Below, one piece after another: positions 32,199-44,463 of a stretch of DNA of 64,000 bases. The DNA is from Rahnella sikkimica (GTDB lineage Bacteria > Pseudomonadota > Gammaproteobacteria > Enterobacterales > Enterobacteriaceae): NCBI RefSeq assembly GCF_002951615.1, contig NZ_CP019062.1:558001-622000 (forward strand), in the 5' to 3' direction. The position numbers and the translations under genes are program-made. The notes beneath the pieces were generated by a model. The model searched no databases. It saw only the letters and a program-made list of their open reading frames with translations, and was not told the DNA's origin. The number at the start of each line of letters is the position of its first letter. The stretch's first letter is position 1.

Positions 32199-32767
32199 TG
32201 AGTGATCCACGGGATGACCGCTATTATCACGCCTGGATGAGCAGCCGGGTTGTCAGCCGCCGGGGATTATTCCGTGGATTATTGTCATCAGCAAAGTTGC
32301 CCGCAGAAGAAAACGCGGTCGCCGCAGATTTGCTCAAACGAGCAGTTCCGCGCCCACCGCAGGCGATTGCGGAACCGCTTTTTCTGCAACAATGCAACGG
32401 ATGCGGGCATTGCGCTGATGCGTGTCCGGTGGGATTACTGAGTGTTGAGTCCGGTAAAGCCGTACTCAGTATTGATTATGCGGAATGCGATTTTTGTAGT
32501 GCTTGTACGCAGGCCTGTGACCGCGGCGCACTCGCGGGGAATATCCCGATGGATACTTGCCTGCGTCCGGTGATTTTGCCGCAGTGTTTGGGGCGTATGG
32601 ATGATTTGTGCAGGATGTGTGAAATTGCGTGTCCGCACTCGGCAATATTTTTTAATCAACAAAATCAACCTTCCGTAGATAATCAGAAGTGTGACGGCTG
32701 TGGGAAATGCAAACTTGTTTGTTATCATGGTGATATTCAGTTGTCATTGAAGCGTAATGATCCCTGA
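32198..32767 (+). CDS. NapF-like ferredoxin-type protein
   Basis: This is a 189-residue polyferredoxin with four cysteine groups: CNGCGHCADACP, CDFCSACTQAC, CRMCEIACP and CDGCGKCKLVC. It resembles NapF, a cytoplasmic protein thought to help mature or supply electrons to periplasmic nitrate reductase. An N-terminal SRRGLFRG stretch recalls the NapF start. The start ATG shares its A with the dmsD stop (TGATG), so the two are translationally coupled. As no nap genes are nearby, a role in maturing the DmsA/YnfE enzymes is the likely reading, but this is inference. It is the last gene of the operon. Confidence 0.8.
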   Translation: MSDPRDDRYYHAWMSSRVVSRRGLFRGLLSSAKLPAEENAVAADLLKRAVPRPPQAIAEPLFLQQCNGCGHCADACPVGLLSVESGKAVLSIDYAECDFCSACTQACDRGALAGNIPMDTCLRPVILPQCLGRMDDLCRMCEIACPHSAIFFNQQNQPSVDNQKCDGCGKCKLVCYHGDIQLSLKRNDP

Positions 32768-32900
32768 TCTCTTTGCTTGATTAGCGATTTCAATCATCAC
32801 CCCGCAGTTTGTGCGCTGGCCTCTTTTTGCCAGATTGACATTTTGTTGGCCGGTGGCATGATGCGCGCAATTTCCCCGATTTTGTGGTCGTCAACAACCT

Positions 32901-34046
32901 ATGTCCGCCTATTCCCGTCCCGTCGCTCTGCTGTTGTGCGGACTTCTTCTGCTGACGATTTCTATCGCCGTTTTAAACACGCTGGTGCCGTTGTGGCTCA
33001 GTCACGAACAACTGCCGACCTGGCAGGTCGGGCTGGTCAGTTCATCGTATTTCACCGGTAATCTGCTGGGAACTTTGGTTGCCGGTAGCCTGATTAAACG
33101 TATTGGTTTTAACCGCAGCTATTATCTTTCGTGCATCATGTTTGCTGTCGCGACCGCAGGTCTGGCGCTTTCAATGGACTTCTGGAGCTGGGTTACTGCG
33201 CGCTTTGTTGCCGGTGTAGGCTGCGCGCTGATCTGGGTTGTGGTGGAAAGCGCGTTGCTGCGTAGTGGTACGGTCAAGAACCGTGGTCAGCTGCTGGCAG
33301 CCTATATGATCATGTATTACATCGGTACCGTTGTCGGGCAATTGCTGGTTGGCACGGTACCAACGGCGTTGATGAGCGTGCTGCCGTGGGTGACGGCTTT
33401 GATCGTTATCGCTATGTTGCCACTTTTGCTGACACATATTGAGAACCAGGACAGCGACCAGCCGAGACACGCGGTCATGCCGATGTTCAGACGTCGCAAT
33501 GCCCGCCTTGGCATTAATGGCTGTATCATTTCCGGCATTGTGCTGGGTTCTCTGTATGGCCTGATGCCGCTGTTCCTGACGCATCAGGGCATGAGCGATG
33601 CAGATGTTGGATACTGGATGGCGCTTCTGGTCAGTGCGGGCATTATCGGCCAATGGCCGGTAGGGCGTCTGGCCGATCGTTACGGGCGTCTGATGGTGCT
33701 GCGTATTCAGATTTTTGCTGTGATCCTCGGCAGTATTGCCATGCTGAGTGGCTATGCGATGGCACCGACGCTGTTCATTCTCGGGTGTGCTGGCTTTACG
33801 CTGTATCCGGTAGCAATGTCATGGGCTTGCGAAAAAGTAAATTCTGAAGAACTTGTGGCGATGAATCAGGCATTACTGATGAGCTACACCATCGGCAGTC
33901 TGGCAGGGCCAACGATGACCGCGTTACTGATGCAAAGTTACTCAGACCGTTTGCTGTTTGTGATGATTGCTGTCGTTTCACTGATTTATCTGGTGATGCT
34001 GATGCGTAAAGCCGACCATCATCATAATCCGGTGGCAACTGCTTGA
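32901..34046 (+). CDS. ycaD: Major facilitator superfamily transporter YcaD
   Basis: YcaD is a 12-helix MFS permease of unknown substrate. The 381 residues match the E. coli length and landmarks: [15 protein letters not shown], the MFS loop motif around [29 protein letters not shown], and [14 protein letters not shown] between helices 8 and 9. No good ribosome site precedes the ATG, but the start M-S-x-Y-x-R-P-V agrees with E. coli. The gene converges on pflA with a shared bidirectional terminator. The 133 bases between napF-like and ycaD show no further gene. Confidence 0.93.
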   Translation: MSAYSRPVALLLCGLLLLTISIAVLNTLVPLWLSHEQLPTWQVGLVSSSYFTGNLLGTLVAGSLIKRIGFNRSYYLSCIMFAVATAGLALSMDFWSWVTARFVAGVGCALIWVVVESALLRSGTVKNRGQLLAAYMIMYYIGTVVGQLLVGTVPTALMSVLPWVTALIVIAMLPLLLTHIENQDSDQPRHAVMPMFRRRNARLGINGCIISGIVLGSLYGLMPLFLTHQGMSDADVGYWMALLVSAGIIGQWPVGRLADRYGRLMVLRIQIFAVILGSIAMLSGYAMAPTLFILGCAGFTLYPVAMSWACEKVNSEELVAMNQALLMSYTIGSLAGPTMTALLMQSYSDRLLFVMIAVVSLIYLVMLMRKADHHHNPVATA

Positions 34047-34078
34047 TTTCTGCCATTTAATACGACGGTTTTATAAGC

Positions 34079-34106
34079 AAAAGACGCCATCTGGCGTCTT
34101 TTTTAT
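34079..34106. terminator. Bidirectional terminator between ycaD and pflA
   Basis: Arms AAAAGACGCC and GGCGTCTTTT with a four-base loop are flanked by T residues on one side and A residues on the other. They therefore serve convergent ycaD (plus) and pflA (minus). Confidence 0.9.
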
Positions 34107-34123
34107 GGGCAACAATCAGGCCG

Positions 34124-34864
34124 TTAATAAATCACTTTGTGCCCGTAGCTGGAAAGAATATTCTTCACACGTTCCATGATTTCTTTGGTCGGTGGATTCA
34201 CACCATCCAGACCATATTCCTCACCCATCGCCGTCCATTTGTGTTTGCCCAGTTCGTGATAAGGCAACAGTTCAATCTTCTCGATGTTCGTCATGTCTTT
34301 GGTGAATTCACCGAGTTTATGCGCAGAGTCATCATCATCTGACCAGCCTGGCACAACGACATAACGTATCCAGGTACGCTGATTACGTTTAGCCAGATAG
34401 CGGGCAAAATCCAGTGTTCGGTGGTTAGAGACACCGACCAGATTCTGGTGGATGTCATCGTTCATCTGTTTCAAGTCGAGCATCACCAGATCGGAAACGT
34501 CCAGTAATTCGTCGATCACCGGATCATAACGGCGGACAAAACCGTTGGTATCCAGGCAGGTGTTAATGCCTTCTTTCTGACACGCGCGGAACCAGTCACG
34601 TACGAATTCAGCCTGAAGGATTGCTTCACCACCAGAAGCCGTTACGCCGCCGCCAGAAGCATTCATAAAGTGGCGATAGGTCACCACTTCTTTCATTAAG
34701 TCATCGACATTGATCTCTGTCCCGCCATGTGTGTCCCAGGTATCGCGATTGTGGCAATACATGCAACGCATCAGGCAACCCTGGAAAAAGACAATGAAAC
34801 GGATACCTGGGCCGTCAACGGTGCCACAGGATTCATATGAGTGGATGCGACCTTGAACTGACAT
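34124..34864 (-). CDS. pflA: Pyruvate formate-lyase activating enzyme
   Basis: PflA is a radical-SAM enzyme that installs the glycyl radical on PflB under anaerobic conditions. The 246 residues equal E. coli. The cluster motif C-x3-C-x2-C is seen as CLMRCMYC, preceded by the [12 protein letters not shown] region, and the AdoMet-binding GGE motif is [13 protein letters not shown] precedes the start. It lies 269 bases downstream of pflB, which has its own terminator, so pflA probably also has its own promoter. Confidence 0.98.
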   Translation of the reverse strand: MSVQGRIHSYESCGTVDGPGIRFIVFFQGCLMRCMYCHNRDTWDTHGGTEINVDDLMKEVVTYRHFMNASGGGVTASGGEAILQAEFVRDWFRACQKEGINTCLDTNGFVRRYDPVIDELLDVSDLVMLDLKQMNDDIHQNLVGVSNHRTLDFARYLAKRNQRTWIRYVVVPGWSDDDDSAHKLGEFTKDMTNIEKIELLPYHELGKHKWTAMGEEYGLDGVNPPTKEIMERVKNILSSYGHKVIY

Positions 34865-35077
34865 TGCGGGTTATTCTCCATATTGACCAATGAATAGCAG
34901 TCTACATGTGCGGATGCTGGCCTGGCAGAGATAAACTGGAAAACACAGGTTTATGATACCAGACAATCAATAAGGTTGATTGTCAGCATTGGCGGCACTG
35001 CTTTGCCAGAGGTCCACAACGTATAGCGCTCTGGCAAAACAGACTGTCCCGAAGACAGTGCGGGCGGGGAAGATGAA

Positions 35078-35106
35078 ACAAAGGCTCCACGTTGTGGAGC
35101 CTTTTT
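35078..35106 (-). terminator. Terminator of pflB
   Basis: Perfect arms GGCTCCAC (35083-35090) and GTGGAGCC (35094-35101) with a three-base loop are followed on the minus strand by TTTGTTTC. It starts 32 bases after the pflB stop. The T run on the other side is even better but no plus-strand gene ends here. Confidence 0.85.
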
Positions 35107-35133
35107 ATCTCATGCTAAATCATCAGCAGATTA

Positions 35134-37416
<2,283 letters not shown>

Positions 37417-37490
37417 TTTGCACCTACCTTCTAATTTGGATTTCTTAAAAATCGCGTGTAAAACTGTCGTAACAAGAGTGCCACGTTCTA

Positions 37491-38348
37491 TCAGTGGTGC
37501 TTCTCATCGCGAAGATATATGACCCAATACGTTAACCCTACCAGCAAACCGCCCCCGATGATGTTACCGATGGTCACAGGAATGAGATTGTCGATGATAA
37601 AGTTAGTGATGTTCAGTTCTGCGAATTGTGCCGGGGTTGCGCCGACAGCCTGCCAGAATTCTGGTGTCGCAAAGTTCTTCACTACGATGCCTAAAGGGAT
37701 CATGAACATGTTGGCAATGCTGTGCTCGAAACCGCTGGCAACAAACATGCCGACGGGGAGGATCATTGCGAACATTTTGTCCATCAGACTGCGGCCGGAG
37801 TAACTCATCCATACCGCCAGGCAAACCATCAGGTTAGCCAAAATCCCCAGACAAACGGCTTCAATGAACGTGTGATGCATTTTATGGTCAGCAGTTTGCA
37901 GAACGTTCAGTCCCCACAAACCATTATCGACCATGTACTCACCTGAGAACCAAATCAGTGCGACAAAGAACAGACAGCCGATCAGGTTACCAATGTAGAC
38001 ATTGACCCAGTTACGTGCCAATTGCCCCCAGGTGATACGCCCGCTGGCTTTCGCAATGACGATGAGCACAGTGGAAGTAAACAGGTCAGCGCCACAGACA
38101 ACAACCAGCATTAAACCCAGTGAGAAGCAGATGCCCCCAACGAGTTTTGCGAGGCCGAAAGGCACGGAGCCGGTACCTGTAGTGGCAGTGATATAAAAAG
38201 CAAAGGCGATAGAAATAAAGACGCCAGCAGTAATGGCTAAAAAGAATGTTTTTAACGGCTGCTTGGTGGCTTTATAAACGCCGGCATCTTCAGCAACTTT
38301 CGCTGTAGCGGCGGGTAATATTAGATCGAAGGGGTTGTCAGCTTTCAC
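37491..38348 (-). CDS. focA: Formate channel FocA
   Basis: FocA is a pentameric inner-membrane channel of the FNT family that moves formate out and, at low pH, back in. The 285 residues equal E. coli. Six membrane helices are visible. The start [19 protein letters not shown], the pore segment [20 protein letters not shown], the [20 protein letters not shown] segment and the gating histidine region (FEHSIANMF) are conserved. The start codon is GTG at 38348; an overlapping ATG is followed at once by a stop. It is the first gene of focA-pflB. Confidence 0.98.
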   Translation of the reverse strand: MKADNPFDLILPAATAKVAEDAGVYKATKQPLKTFFLAITAGVFISIAFAFYITATTGTGSVPFGLAKLVGGICFSLGLMLVVVCGADLFTSTVLIVIAKASGRITWGQLARNWVNVYIGNLIGCLFFVALIWFSGEYMVDNGLWGLNVLQTADHKMHHTFIEAVCLGILANLMVCLAVWMSYSGRSLMDKMFAMILPVGMFVASGFEHSIANMFMIPLGIVVKNFATPEFWQAVGATPAQFAELNITNFIIDNLIPVTIGNIIGGGLLVGLTYWVIYLRDEKHH

Positions 38349-38380
38349 ATTAACTCTCTTATTCAGGGCTATGCACTGCG

Positions 38381-38429
38381 CAACGAGATACTAGCAAAGC
38401 AGTATAACGTAAAAATTGACGTGGATCAT
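38381..38429 (-). promoter_or_regulatory. FNR-dependent class II promoter of focA-pflB
   Basis: TTGACGTGGATCAT (38416-38429 in plus-strand coordinates; written as the plus strand reads) matches the FNR palindrome at eight of ten positions. On the minus strand a -10 hexamer TAGTAT lies at 38393-38388, which predicts transcription from about 38381. The FNR centre (38422.5) is then at -41.5, the class II position, as for the main anaerobic promoter of E. coli focA-pfl. Confidence 0.65.
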
Positions 38430-38764
38430 ACGAGGCGGTTTTTGGTGCTTTTTGATGTACTACTGAAGGGGTGTTTTTTTGGTTAACTCAATGAAAATAA
38501 AAGAATAAAAACATTTTAATTTTTACAAATAAAGTTGATAGGTACTCAATTTAATTTTATTTATGCGTAAATTAAAATAAGCCATTGTTAATGGTTGTCG
38601 CCAATTTGACTTTGTATTTTTTACAGATGAGTAACTTATTAAAAAGTTCGTCGTACTTATGTCAGAAAAATGACTGCCTGCCTTTATTTCGCGGAGAATT
38701 ACACGTCATTTTTTCGGCTGAGTCAAACATTTGGCGGTAAATACCCCCCAAAGCCATTACGACG
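38430..38764. other. AT-rich region upstream of focA, no gene seen
   Basis: About 335 bases, very A/T-rich between 38480 and 38600. E. coli focA-pfl has several upstream promoters plus ArcA and IHF sites; this stretch is where they would lie, but I could not assign any. A 60-codon open frame at 38670-38852 overlaps the ycaO terminator and the ycaO end and looks spurious. Confidence 0.5.
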
Positions 38765-38798
38765 GGAAATAAAAAACCGGCAGAAAATTCTGCCGGTT
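38765..38798 (-). terminator. Rho-independent terminator of ycaO
   Basis: Perfect arms AACCGGCAGA and TCTGCCGGTT form a long stem followed on the minus strand by TTTTTTATTT, 26 bases beyond the ycaO stop. Confidence 0.93.
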
Positions 38799-38823
38799 AG
38801 AAGATTTGTCAAACGCCTGAAAA

Positions 38824-40587
38824 TCAGGCTTTTGACCAGTAACGGCGTTTAGCTGCCTGAAGTTTTTCGTAAGCGCCCAGCAGTGCCTGATGCGCAGGCA
38901 ACGCTTTGAGGTCGGCGTCTACGGCAAACAGACCGTGGAAACGCACTTCACCGCTGATTGTTGCTGAAGCATCATCAACCGCTTTCTGTCCGTACATTTT
39001 CACGAACGCCGCGTAGTACTGAGCCGGTTCGCGATCTTCTTCCAGAGACAGCTGAAGAAGGGTTTGCAGACAACGGTAATAGTTGTTGCGCTCATCGCTG
39101 TAAACCGACGCATTGAATTCGTGCGCCCATTCAGCCCACGTCAGCGCCTGATCCAAATCGCCGCCCGCCAGTGCCAGCATAGATTTTAGCTCGCCCACCC
39201 GCAGGGTGTACCAGCCGTTGTCTTTACCGCTGGCGATGCCCAGGAGTTCACGAACGCGCGTGAAGTCGTCCAGACCTTCATCATCAAGCTGCGTGATCAT
39301 CTCCAGATAAGTTTCTTTTGGCAGATCGCTGTCTGGCAGGGCAAGCAACTGATCGCGCAGATGTGCACCCATGGTGTTATTGGCCAGCAGCAAATCTTCC
39401 GCAGGATAAATGTCAGATAAGCCCGGAACGATGATACGGCAGGCGTAGACGTCAAGATGTTCGTAATCCGCGATGTAAACTTCGGCGTCTTCTTTATTAA
39501 AGATGGACATCAGCGTGGAAAACTCTTCTTCTGTGGTGCCACTGAAGCTCCAGTCCGCGAACGGGTAGTCGGCGTCCTGCTTAAACATATCCCAGGAAAT
39601 CAGACCGCTGGAATCGATGAAGTGAGTTTCCAGATTGGCATGTTCAGCCACTTCTTCGTCATCGAAAGTCGGTGCGGTGAATACGTCCAGATCTTTCAGG
39701 CTGCGGCCTTGCAGTAATTCAGTAACCGTACGCTCGAGTGCAACACCGAAATCAGGGTGCGCGCCGAAGGACGCGAAGCAGGTTCCGTTTGCCGGGTTGA
39801 ACAACACCACACAAATGACCGGATAGTTGCCGCCCAGAGAGGCGTCGTAAGACAGGATCGGGAAACCTTCTTCTTCGAGTTTGGCGATGGCTTCCACCAC
39901 ACCCGGATAGCGCGCCAGCACCTCAGCAGGGATCTCAGGCAGGCTGATCGATTCCGCGATGATGCGGTTTTTGACATAACGCTCGAAGACTTCAGACAAG
40001 CCCTGAACACGTGCTTCATTCGCGGTATTCCCTGCAGACATGCCGTTAGACACATACAGGTTACCGATGATGTTCATCGGAATATAGACGGTTTTCAGGT
40101 CAGACTGACGGGTGAACGGCAAAGCGCAGATCCCGCGATCCGGATTACCGGATTGCAGATCGATAAGGTCGCTGGCGACCAGTTCTTTATCAGCATCGTA
40201 AAATTCGTGCAGACGTTCATCCAGAATGCCTTCAGGCAGAAGGTTGTCTTCCGGCAGCGGGAACCATTTCTCGTTCGGATAATGCACGAAATCGCTGTTG
40301 GCAATTTCTTTACCCAGATAGAAATCGGCGAAGAAATAGTTAGTCGACAGACGCTCAAAATACTCACCCAAAGCAGAAGCCAGAGCGGCTTTCTTGCTGG
40401 CGCCTTTACCATTGGTGAAGCACAGCGGGCAGTCGCGGTCGCGAATGTGCACTGACCAGACGTGGGGAACCGGATTCAGCCAGGAAGCTTCTTCGATATT
40501 AAAGCCGAGATCGGTGAGTTTTTGTTGGAAGCGGGAAATAGAATCTTCCAGCGCCGCGTCTTTACCAGGAATAAAAGTTTGCGTCAT
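38824..40587 (-). CDS. ycaO: YcaO protein, RimO-associated ATP-dependent cyclodehydratase family
   Basis: This is the founding member of the YcaO superfamily, which uses ATP to activate amide bonds. In E. coli it is needed for full RimO-dependent beta-methylthiolation of ribosomal protein S12; the substrate of its own reaction is not clear. The 587 residues comprise the YcaO ATPase core (GEYFERLSTNYFFADF, ARVQGLSEVFERYVKNR, SGLISWD) with its Mg/ATP-binding glutamates and a C-terminal TPR-like extension. I chose the ATG at 40587, giving M-T-Q-T-F-I-P-G-K-D as in E. coli; an upstream ATG would add 21 residues. ycaP, next in E. coli, is absent. Confidence 0.95.
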   Translation of the reverse strand: MTQTFIPGKDAALEDSISRFQQKLTDLGFNIEEASWLNPVPHVWSVHIRDRDCPLCFTNGKGASKKAALASALGEYFERLSTNYFFADFYLGKEIANSDFVHYPNEKWFPLPEDNLLPEGILDERLHEFYDADKELVASDLIDLQSGNPDRGICALPFTRQSDLKTVYIPMNIIGNLYVSNGMSAGNTANEARVQGLSEVFERYVKNRIIAESISLPEIPAEVLARYPGVVEAIAKLEEEGFPILSYDASLGGNYPVICVVLFNPANGTCFASFGAHPDFGVALERTVTELLQGRSLKDLDVFTAPTFDDEEVAEHANLETHFIDSSGLISWDMFKQDADYPFADWSFSGTTEEEFSTLMSIFNKEDAEVYIADYEHLDVYACRIIVPGLSDIYPAEDLLLANNTMGAHLRDQLLALPDSDLPKETYLEMITQLDDEGLDDFTRVRELLGIASGKDNGWYTLRVGELKSMLALAGGDLDQALTWAEWAHEFNASVYSDERNNYYRCLQTLLQLSLEEDREPAQYYAAFVKMYGQKAVDDASATISGEVRFHGLFAVDADLKALPAHQALLGAYEKLQAAKRRYWSKA

Positions 40588-40939
40588 TGAGTTCACTTTT
40601 GAGCGTGCTAAAAACGCGCAATGATACGGGGTTTTGCGCATTACCTCCATGTATTCGTGTTAACAATGTAATCGTGTTGTGAACTCAAAGGCTTGTCGTT
40701 AAAACATGTGTAGGCGCAGCCGGGATGCCAGAGAGTAATCGCAATTTGTGCGTTCTCTGTTCATGCAAACATAATCCCGCAAAATCAGTATTAAAAGGAT
40801 GAAATAACCTTGCGTTCAGCCTCTCATCGCTGTTTATCAGGTCGTGATGAATAACCGTTGCAGACTGCTTGTCTGGGATGATAAAACCGGTAAATTAGTT
40901 GTTACTTTGTGGCTGTCTCAAGAGAAGTGGTGAGGGGAA
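40588..40939. promoter_or_regulatory. ycaO-serC divergent promoter region
   Basis: This 352-base spacer separates divergent ycaO and serC. No gene is visible. E. coli serC is controlled by Lrp and CRP; I saw no convincing CRP palindrome here. The serC ribosome site GAGGGG ends the region. Confidence 0.5.
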
Positions 40940-42025
40940 ATGACTCAGGTTTATAATTTTAGTGCAGGTCCGGCAATGATCCCGGCTGAAGTATTGCGTC
41001 GTGCAGAACAGGAATTGTGCAACTGGCACGGACTGGGTACCTCGGTGATGGAAATCAGTCACCGTAGTAAGGAATTTATCCAGGTAGCCGAAGAATCCGA
41101 AAAGGATATTCGTGACCTGCTGAATATTCCCCCGAACTACAAAGTGCTGTTTTGCCACGGTGGCGCGCGTGCACAATTTGCCGCAGTGCCGATGAATCTG
41201 TTGGGTGAAAAAACGTCTGCAGATTATATCGATGGCGGTTATTGGGCGCACAGCGCGGTTAAAGAAGCACAAAAATACTGCACGCCAAACGTCATTGACG
41301 TCACCACAACCCTTGATGGCAAACGCGGTATTCTGCCAATGAGCGAGTGGAAACTGAGTGCAGATTCTGCTTACGTTCATTATTGCCCGAATGAAACCAT
41401 CGATGGTGTTGCTATCGATGAAATGCCGGCTTTTGGCGATAAAATCGTCGTTGCTGACTATTCATCTTGTATTCTTTCACGCCCGATTGATGTCAGTCGC
41501 TTTGGCGTAATTTATGCCGGCGCGCAGAAAAACATCGGCCCGGCAGGCCTGACGCTGGTTATCGTGCGTGAAGATTTATTAGGTAAAGCGCGCACTGAGC
41601 TGCCTTCTATTCTTGATTATACCGTGCTGGCCGAGAACGATTCCATGTTCAACACCCCGCCAACGTTCGCCTGGTATTTGTCAGGTATGGTCTTCAAATG
41701 GCTGAAAGAGCAGGGCGGTTTGCGCGAAATGGAAAAACGCAATCAGGCCAAAGCTGAACTGCTGTACAGCTCAATCGATCGCACCGGTTTCTACCGCAAC
41801 CCGGTTGCCGCAGCAAACCGTTCGTGGATGAACGTTCCGTTCCAGATGGCCGATGCGTCACTGGATAAACTGTTCCTGGATCAGGCTCAGGAAGCGGGCC
41901 TTCATGCGCTGAAAGGCCACCGTGTAGCCGGTGGGATGCGTGCATCCATTTATAATGCAATGCCGATTGAAGGTGTAAAAGCGCTGACCGACTTTATGGC
42001 GGAATTCGAAAAACGCCATGGTTAA
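40940..42025 (+). CDS. serC: Phosphoserine/phosphohydroxythreonine aminotransferase
   Basis: SerC is a PLP enzyme that makes 3-phosphoserine for serine biosynthesis and 4-phosphohydroxythreonine for pyridoxal phosphate synthesis. The 361 residues start with the conserved [25 protein letters not shown] binds phosphate of PLP, and the Schiff-base lysine is Lys197 in [10 protein letters not shown]. The C-terminus ends in RHG-like [12 protein letters not shown]...FEKRHG. It is cotranscribed with aroA, as in E. coli, with an attenuator-like hairpin between them. Confidence 0.98.
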   Translation: MTQVYNFSAGPAMIPAEVLRRAEQELCNWHGLGTSVMEISHRSKEFIQVAEESEKDIRDLLNIPPNYKVLFCHGGARAQFAAVPMNLLGEKTSADYIDGGYWAHSAVKEAQKYCTPNVIDVTTTLDGKRGILPMSEWKLSADSAYVHYCPNETIDGVAIDEMPAFGDKIVVADYSSCILSRPIDVSRFGVIYAGAQKNIGPAGLTLVIVREDLLGKARTELPSILDYTVLAENDSMFNTPPTFAWYLSGMVFKWLKEQGGLREMEKRNQAKAELLYSSIDRTGFYRNPVAAANRSWMNVPFQMADASLDKLFLDQAQEAGLHALKGHRVAGGMRASIYNAMPIEGVKALTDFMAEFEKRHG

Positions 42026-42077
42026 GCGTGCTGGCTTTCGGGCCTGTACAATGCTTTAGTAAGAAGCCTTAAAAATG

Positions 42078-42108
42078 ACCCCGGCTCACTGTCCGGGGTT
42101 ATTTTATG
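42078..42108 (+). terminator. Attenuator-like terminator between serC and aroA
   Basis: Arms ACCCCGG and CCGGGGT with an eight-base loop are followed by TTATTTTAT, 52 bases after the serC stop. The serC-aroA pair in enterobacteria is known to have a partial terminator here that lowers aroA expression. Confidence 0.8.
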
Positions 42109-42129
42109 AAATGAAGAATTGGAGAAAGT

Positions 42130-43413
42130 GTGGAATCCCTGACATTACAACCCGTTGCATTGGTTAACGGCAGCATCAACTTACCCGGCTCAAAAAGTGT
42201 TTCTAACCGTGCGCTTTTACTGGCTGCTTTTGCACAGGGCACTACCCGCCTGACTAACCTGCTCGACAGCGACGATGTGCGTCACATGCTGAACGCGCTG
42301 ACTGAACTCGGCGTTACGCATCGCTTATCGGCGTCCCGCACTGAGTGCGAAATTGACGGACTGGGCCACGCTTTTTCCAATGCTAAAGGGAGTGAACTGT
42401 TCCTCGGGAATGCCGGCACGGCCATGCGTCCTCTGGCGGCTGCATTGTGTCTGGGTGAGCAGGATGTTGTGCTGACAGGTGAGCCGCGAATGAAAGAACG
42501 TCCGATCGGGCATCTTGTCGATGCACTGCGTCAGGGCGGCGCACAGATTGATTATCTCGAGCAGGAAAATTATCCGCCTCTGCGCCTGCACGGTGGTTTC
42601 CGAGGCGGCGATGTCAGCGTGGATGGCAGCGTTTCCAGCCAGTTCCTGACGGCATTATTAATGACTGCTCCGCTGGCAGATAACGACACCACGATTCAGA
42701 TTAAAGGTGATTTGGTATCGAAGCCATACATCGATATCACGCTGAACCTGATGAAAACGTTTGGTATTGAAGTGGAAAATAGCCAATACCAGCAATTCAA
42801 TATTAAAGGCAAACAGCAATATGTTTCGCCGGGTGCTTATCTGGTAGAAGGTGACGCGTCTTCCGCTTCCTATTTCCTCGCAGCGGCGGCCATTAAAGGC
42901 GGCACTGTGCGTGTCACCGGGATCGGTAAAAACAGCATGCAGGGCGATATTCGTTTTGCTGATGTGTTGGAAAAAATGGGCGCAACCATCCACTGGGCTG
43001 ACGATTACATTGAGTGTACGCGCGGTGAGCTGAAAGGCATCGATATGGACATGAACCATATCCCGGATGCGGCGATGACCATCGCCACTGCGGCTCTGTT
43101 TGCCGAAGGCCCGACCACGCTGCGCAACATCTATAACTGGCGCGTAAAAGAAACCGATCGTCTGGCTGCGATGGCAACCGAGCTGCGTAAAGTCGGCGCG
43201 ACGGTTGAAGAGGGCGAGGATTACATCCGCATTGAGCCGCCAAAAGCGCTGAAGTTTGCCGAAATCGGTACGTACAACGATCACCGCATGGCGATGTGTT
43301 TCTCGCTCGTGGCGCTGTCTGATACGTCGGTGACCATCCTTGATCCAAAATGTACGGCGAAAACCTTCCCCGATTATTTCGATCAACTGGCTGCGATCAG
43401 CTCCCTGGCGTAA
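42130..43413 (+). CDS. aroA: 3-phosphoshikimate 1-carboxyvinyltransferase (EPSP synthase)
   Basis: AroA joins phosphoenolpyruvate to shikimate-3-phosphate in the aromatic amino acid pathway; it is the target of glyphosate. The 427 residues equal E. coli. The PEP-binding motif [13 protein letters not shown] retains the glyphosate-sensitive (class I) form, and [16 protein letters not shown] and [18 protein letters not shown] are present. The start is GTG, preceded by GGAG, and gives the E. coli-like M-E-S-L-T-L-Q-P. A separate terminator follows. Confidence 0.98.
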   Translation: MESLTLQPVALVNGSINLPGSKSVSNRALLLAAFAQGTTRLTNLLDSDDVRHMLNALTELGVTHRLSASRTECEIDGLGHAFSNAKGSELFLGNAGTAMRPLAAALCLGEQDVVLTGEPRMKERPIGHLVDALRQGGAQIDYLEQENYPPLRLHGGFRGGDVSVDGSVSSQFLTALLMTAPLADNDTTIQIKGDLVSKPYIDITLNLMKTFGIEVENSQYQQFNIKGKQQYVSPGAYLVEGDASSASYFLAAAAIKGGTVRVTGIGKNSMQGDIRFADVLEKMGATIHWADDYIECTRGELKGIDMDMNHIPDAAMTIATAALFAEGPTTLRNIYNWRVKETDRLAAMATELRKVGATVEEGEDYIRIEPPKALKFAEIGTYNDHRMAMCFSLVALSDTSVTILDPKCTAKTFPDYFDQLAAISSLA

Positions 43414-43437
43414 ACTCTTCCGGTGCGGGTAAAGACG

Positions 43438-43463
43438 GCGGACATCTGTGATGTCCGCTTTTT
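43438..43463 (+). terminator. Rho-independent terminator of aroA
   Basis: Arms GCGGACAT and ATGTCCGC with a five-base loop are followed by TTTTT. It lies 25 bases after the aroA stop. The ycaL gene found after aroA in E. coli is absent. Confidence 0.85.
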
Positions 43464-43608
43464 GCTTTAAAGGTGTCAGAAACGTCCGCTTTTTAGGCAA
43501 CTGAAAAATGCGGGGTAACAGTTGCCGTAAAGGCAGCGTATAATGCTGCTCCTGAATTAGTCCTCTGAGGCTAATGAAGCGGGTATTCCCCACCGAAAGG
43601 AGACAAAA

Positions 43609-44307
43609 ATGACGGCTTTAGCCCCGGTAATCACCGTTGATGGGCCAAGTGGTGCAGGTAAAGGTACTTTGTGTAAAGCGCTGGCCGAAGCCTTTAACTG
43701 GCACTTACTGGATTCCGGTGCCATTTACCGCGTTTTAGCGCTGGCGGCTTTGCATCATCAGGTTGATATTGTCTCAGAAGAGGCGTTAGTTCCGCTGGCC
43801 GCACATCTCGACGTTCGTTTTGTCGCTCAGGATGGGCAGTTACAAGTGATTTTAGAAGGTGAGGATGTCAGCAATGAAATCCGCACTGAAACGGTTGGGA
43901 ATACGGCCTCGCAGGCTGCGGCTTTCCCCCGCGTTCGTGAAGCATTATTGCGTCGCCAGCGTGCATTCCGTGATGCGCCGGGCCTCATTGCCGACGGCCG
44001 CGATATGGGCACGGTGGTTTTCCCTGATGCACCCGTGAAGATTTTTCTGGACGCGAGTTCAGAAGAACGTGCAAACAGAAGAATGCTACAGTTGCAGGAA
44101 AAAGGCTTTAGTGTTAACTTTGAACGGCTTTTAGCCGAGATAAAAGAACGTGATGACCGTGATCGTAACAGGCCTATTGCGCCTTTAGTGGCAGCTCCCG
44201 ATGCGTTATTACTGGATTCTACCAGTATGTCCATCGAGGAAGTCATCGAAAAAGCACTGGCTTATGCCACAGAAATTCTAGGATTGCCGCAAAAACAAAC
44301 CCGGTAA
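43609..44307 (+). CDS. cmk: Cytidylate kinase
   Basis: Cmk phosphorylates CMP and dCMP to the diphosphates. The 232 residues (E. coli 227) show the P-loop [14 protein letters not shown] at the N-terminus, the CMP-binding [14 protein letters not shown], and the [15 protein letters not shown] and [14 protein letters not shown] motifs. AAAGGAGA precedes the ATG. rpsA follows after a 156-base leader, and read-through from cmk into rpsA is known in E. coli. Confidence 0.97.
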   Translation: MTALAPVITVDGPSGAGKGTLCKALAEAFNWHLLDSGAIYRVLALAALHHQVDIVSEEALVPLAAHLDVRFVAQDGQLQVILEGEDVSNEIRTETVGNTASQAAAFPRVREALLRRQRAFRDAPGLIADGRDMGTVVFPDAPVKIFLDASSEERANRRMLQLQEKGFSVNFERLLAEIKERDDRDRNRPIAPLVAAPDALLLDSTSMSIEEVIEKALAYATEILGLPQKQTR

Positions 44308-44463
44308 TCGAGCCGTAATCTGGCGCTGAAGAATATTCAGTGCCAGTTTTGGCTATAGTTTTTTTTAACCTCGCCGCAAGGATCTGTAGCGGGGCATTTG
44401 AAACAACCCCATCCAGCAGGAAGCCAGATGGACGTTAAACTTAAGAACCTAAAGATTATCAAC
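44308..44463 (+). promoter_or_regulatory. rpsA leader and translation initiation region without Shine-Dalgarno
   Basis: The 156 bases before rpsA hold its promoter and 5' leader. No purine-rich ribosome site lies at the usual distance; the bases just before the ATG read AAGATTATCAAC. E. coli rpsA is known to start without a canonical site, using a folded leader with exposed GGA/GAA loops that S1 itself can repress; CAGGAAG at 44416 and ATGGA at 44427 may correspond. Confidence 0.5.

Noticed and set aside
38670..38852. 60-codon plus-strand frame between focA and ycaO
   Set aside because: It runs through the ycaO terminator hairpin and into the ycaO 3' end; no ribosome site.
42658..43593. 311-codon open frame on the minus strand over aroA
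   Set aside because: It is antisense to the conserved aroA reading frame, with no ribosome site or recognisable protein motif.
44398..44463. N-terminal extension of ribosomal protein S1
   Set aside because: The 22 upstream codons match nothing in S1, and the conserved protein starts at 44464.
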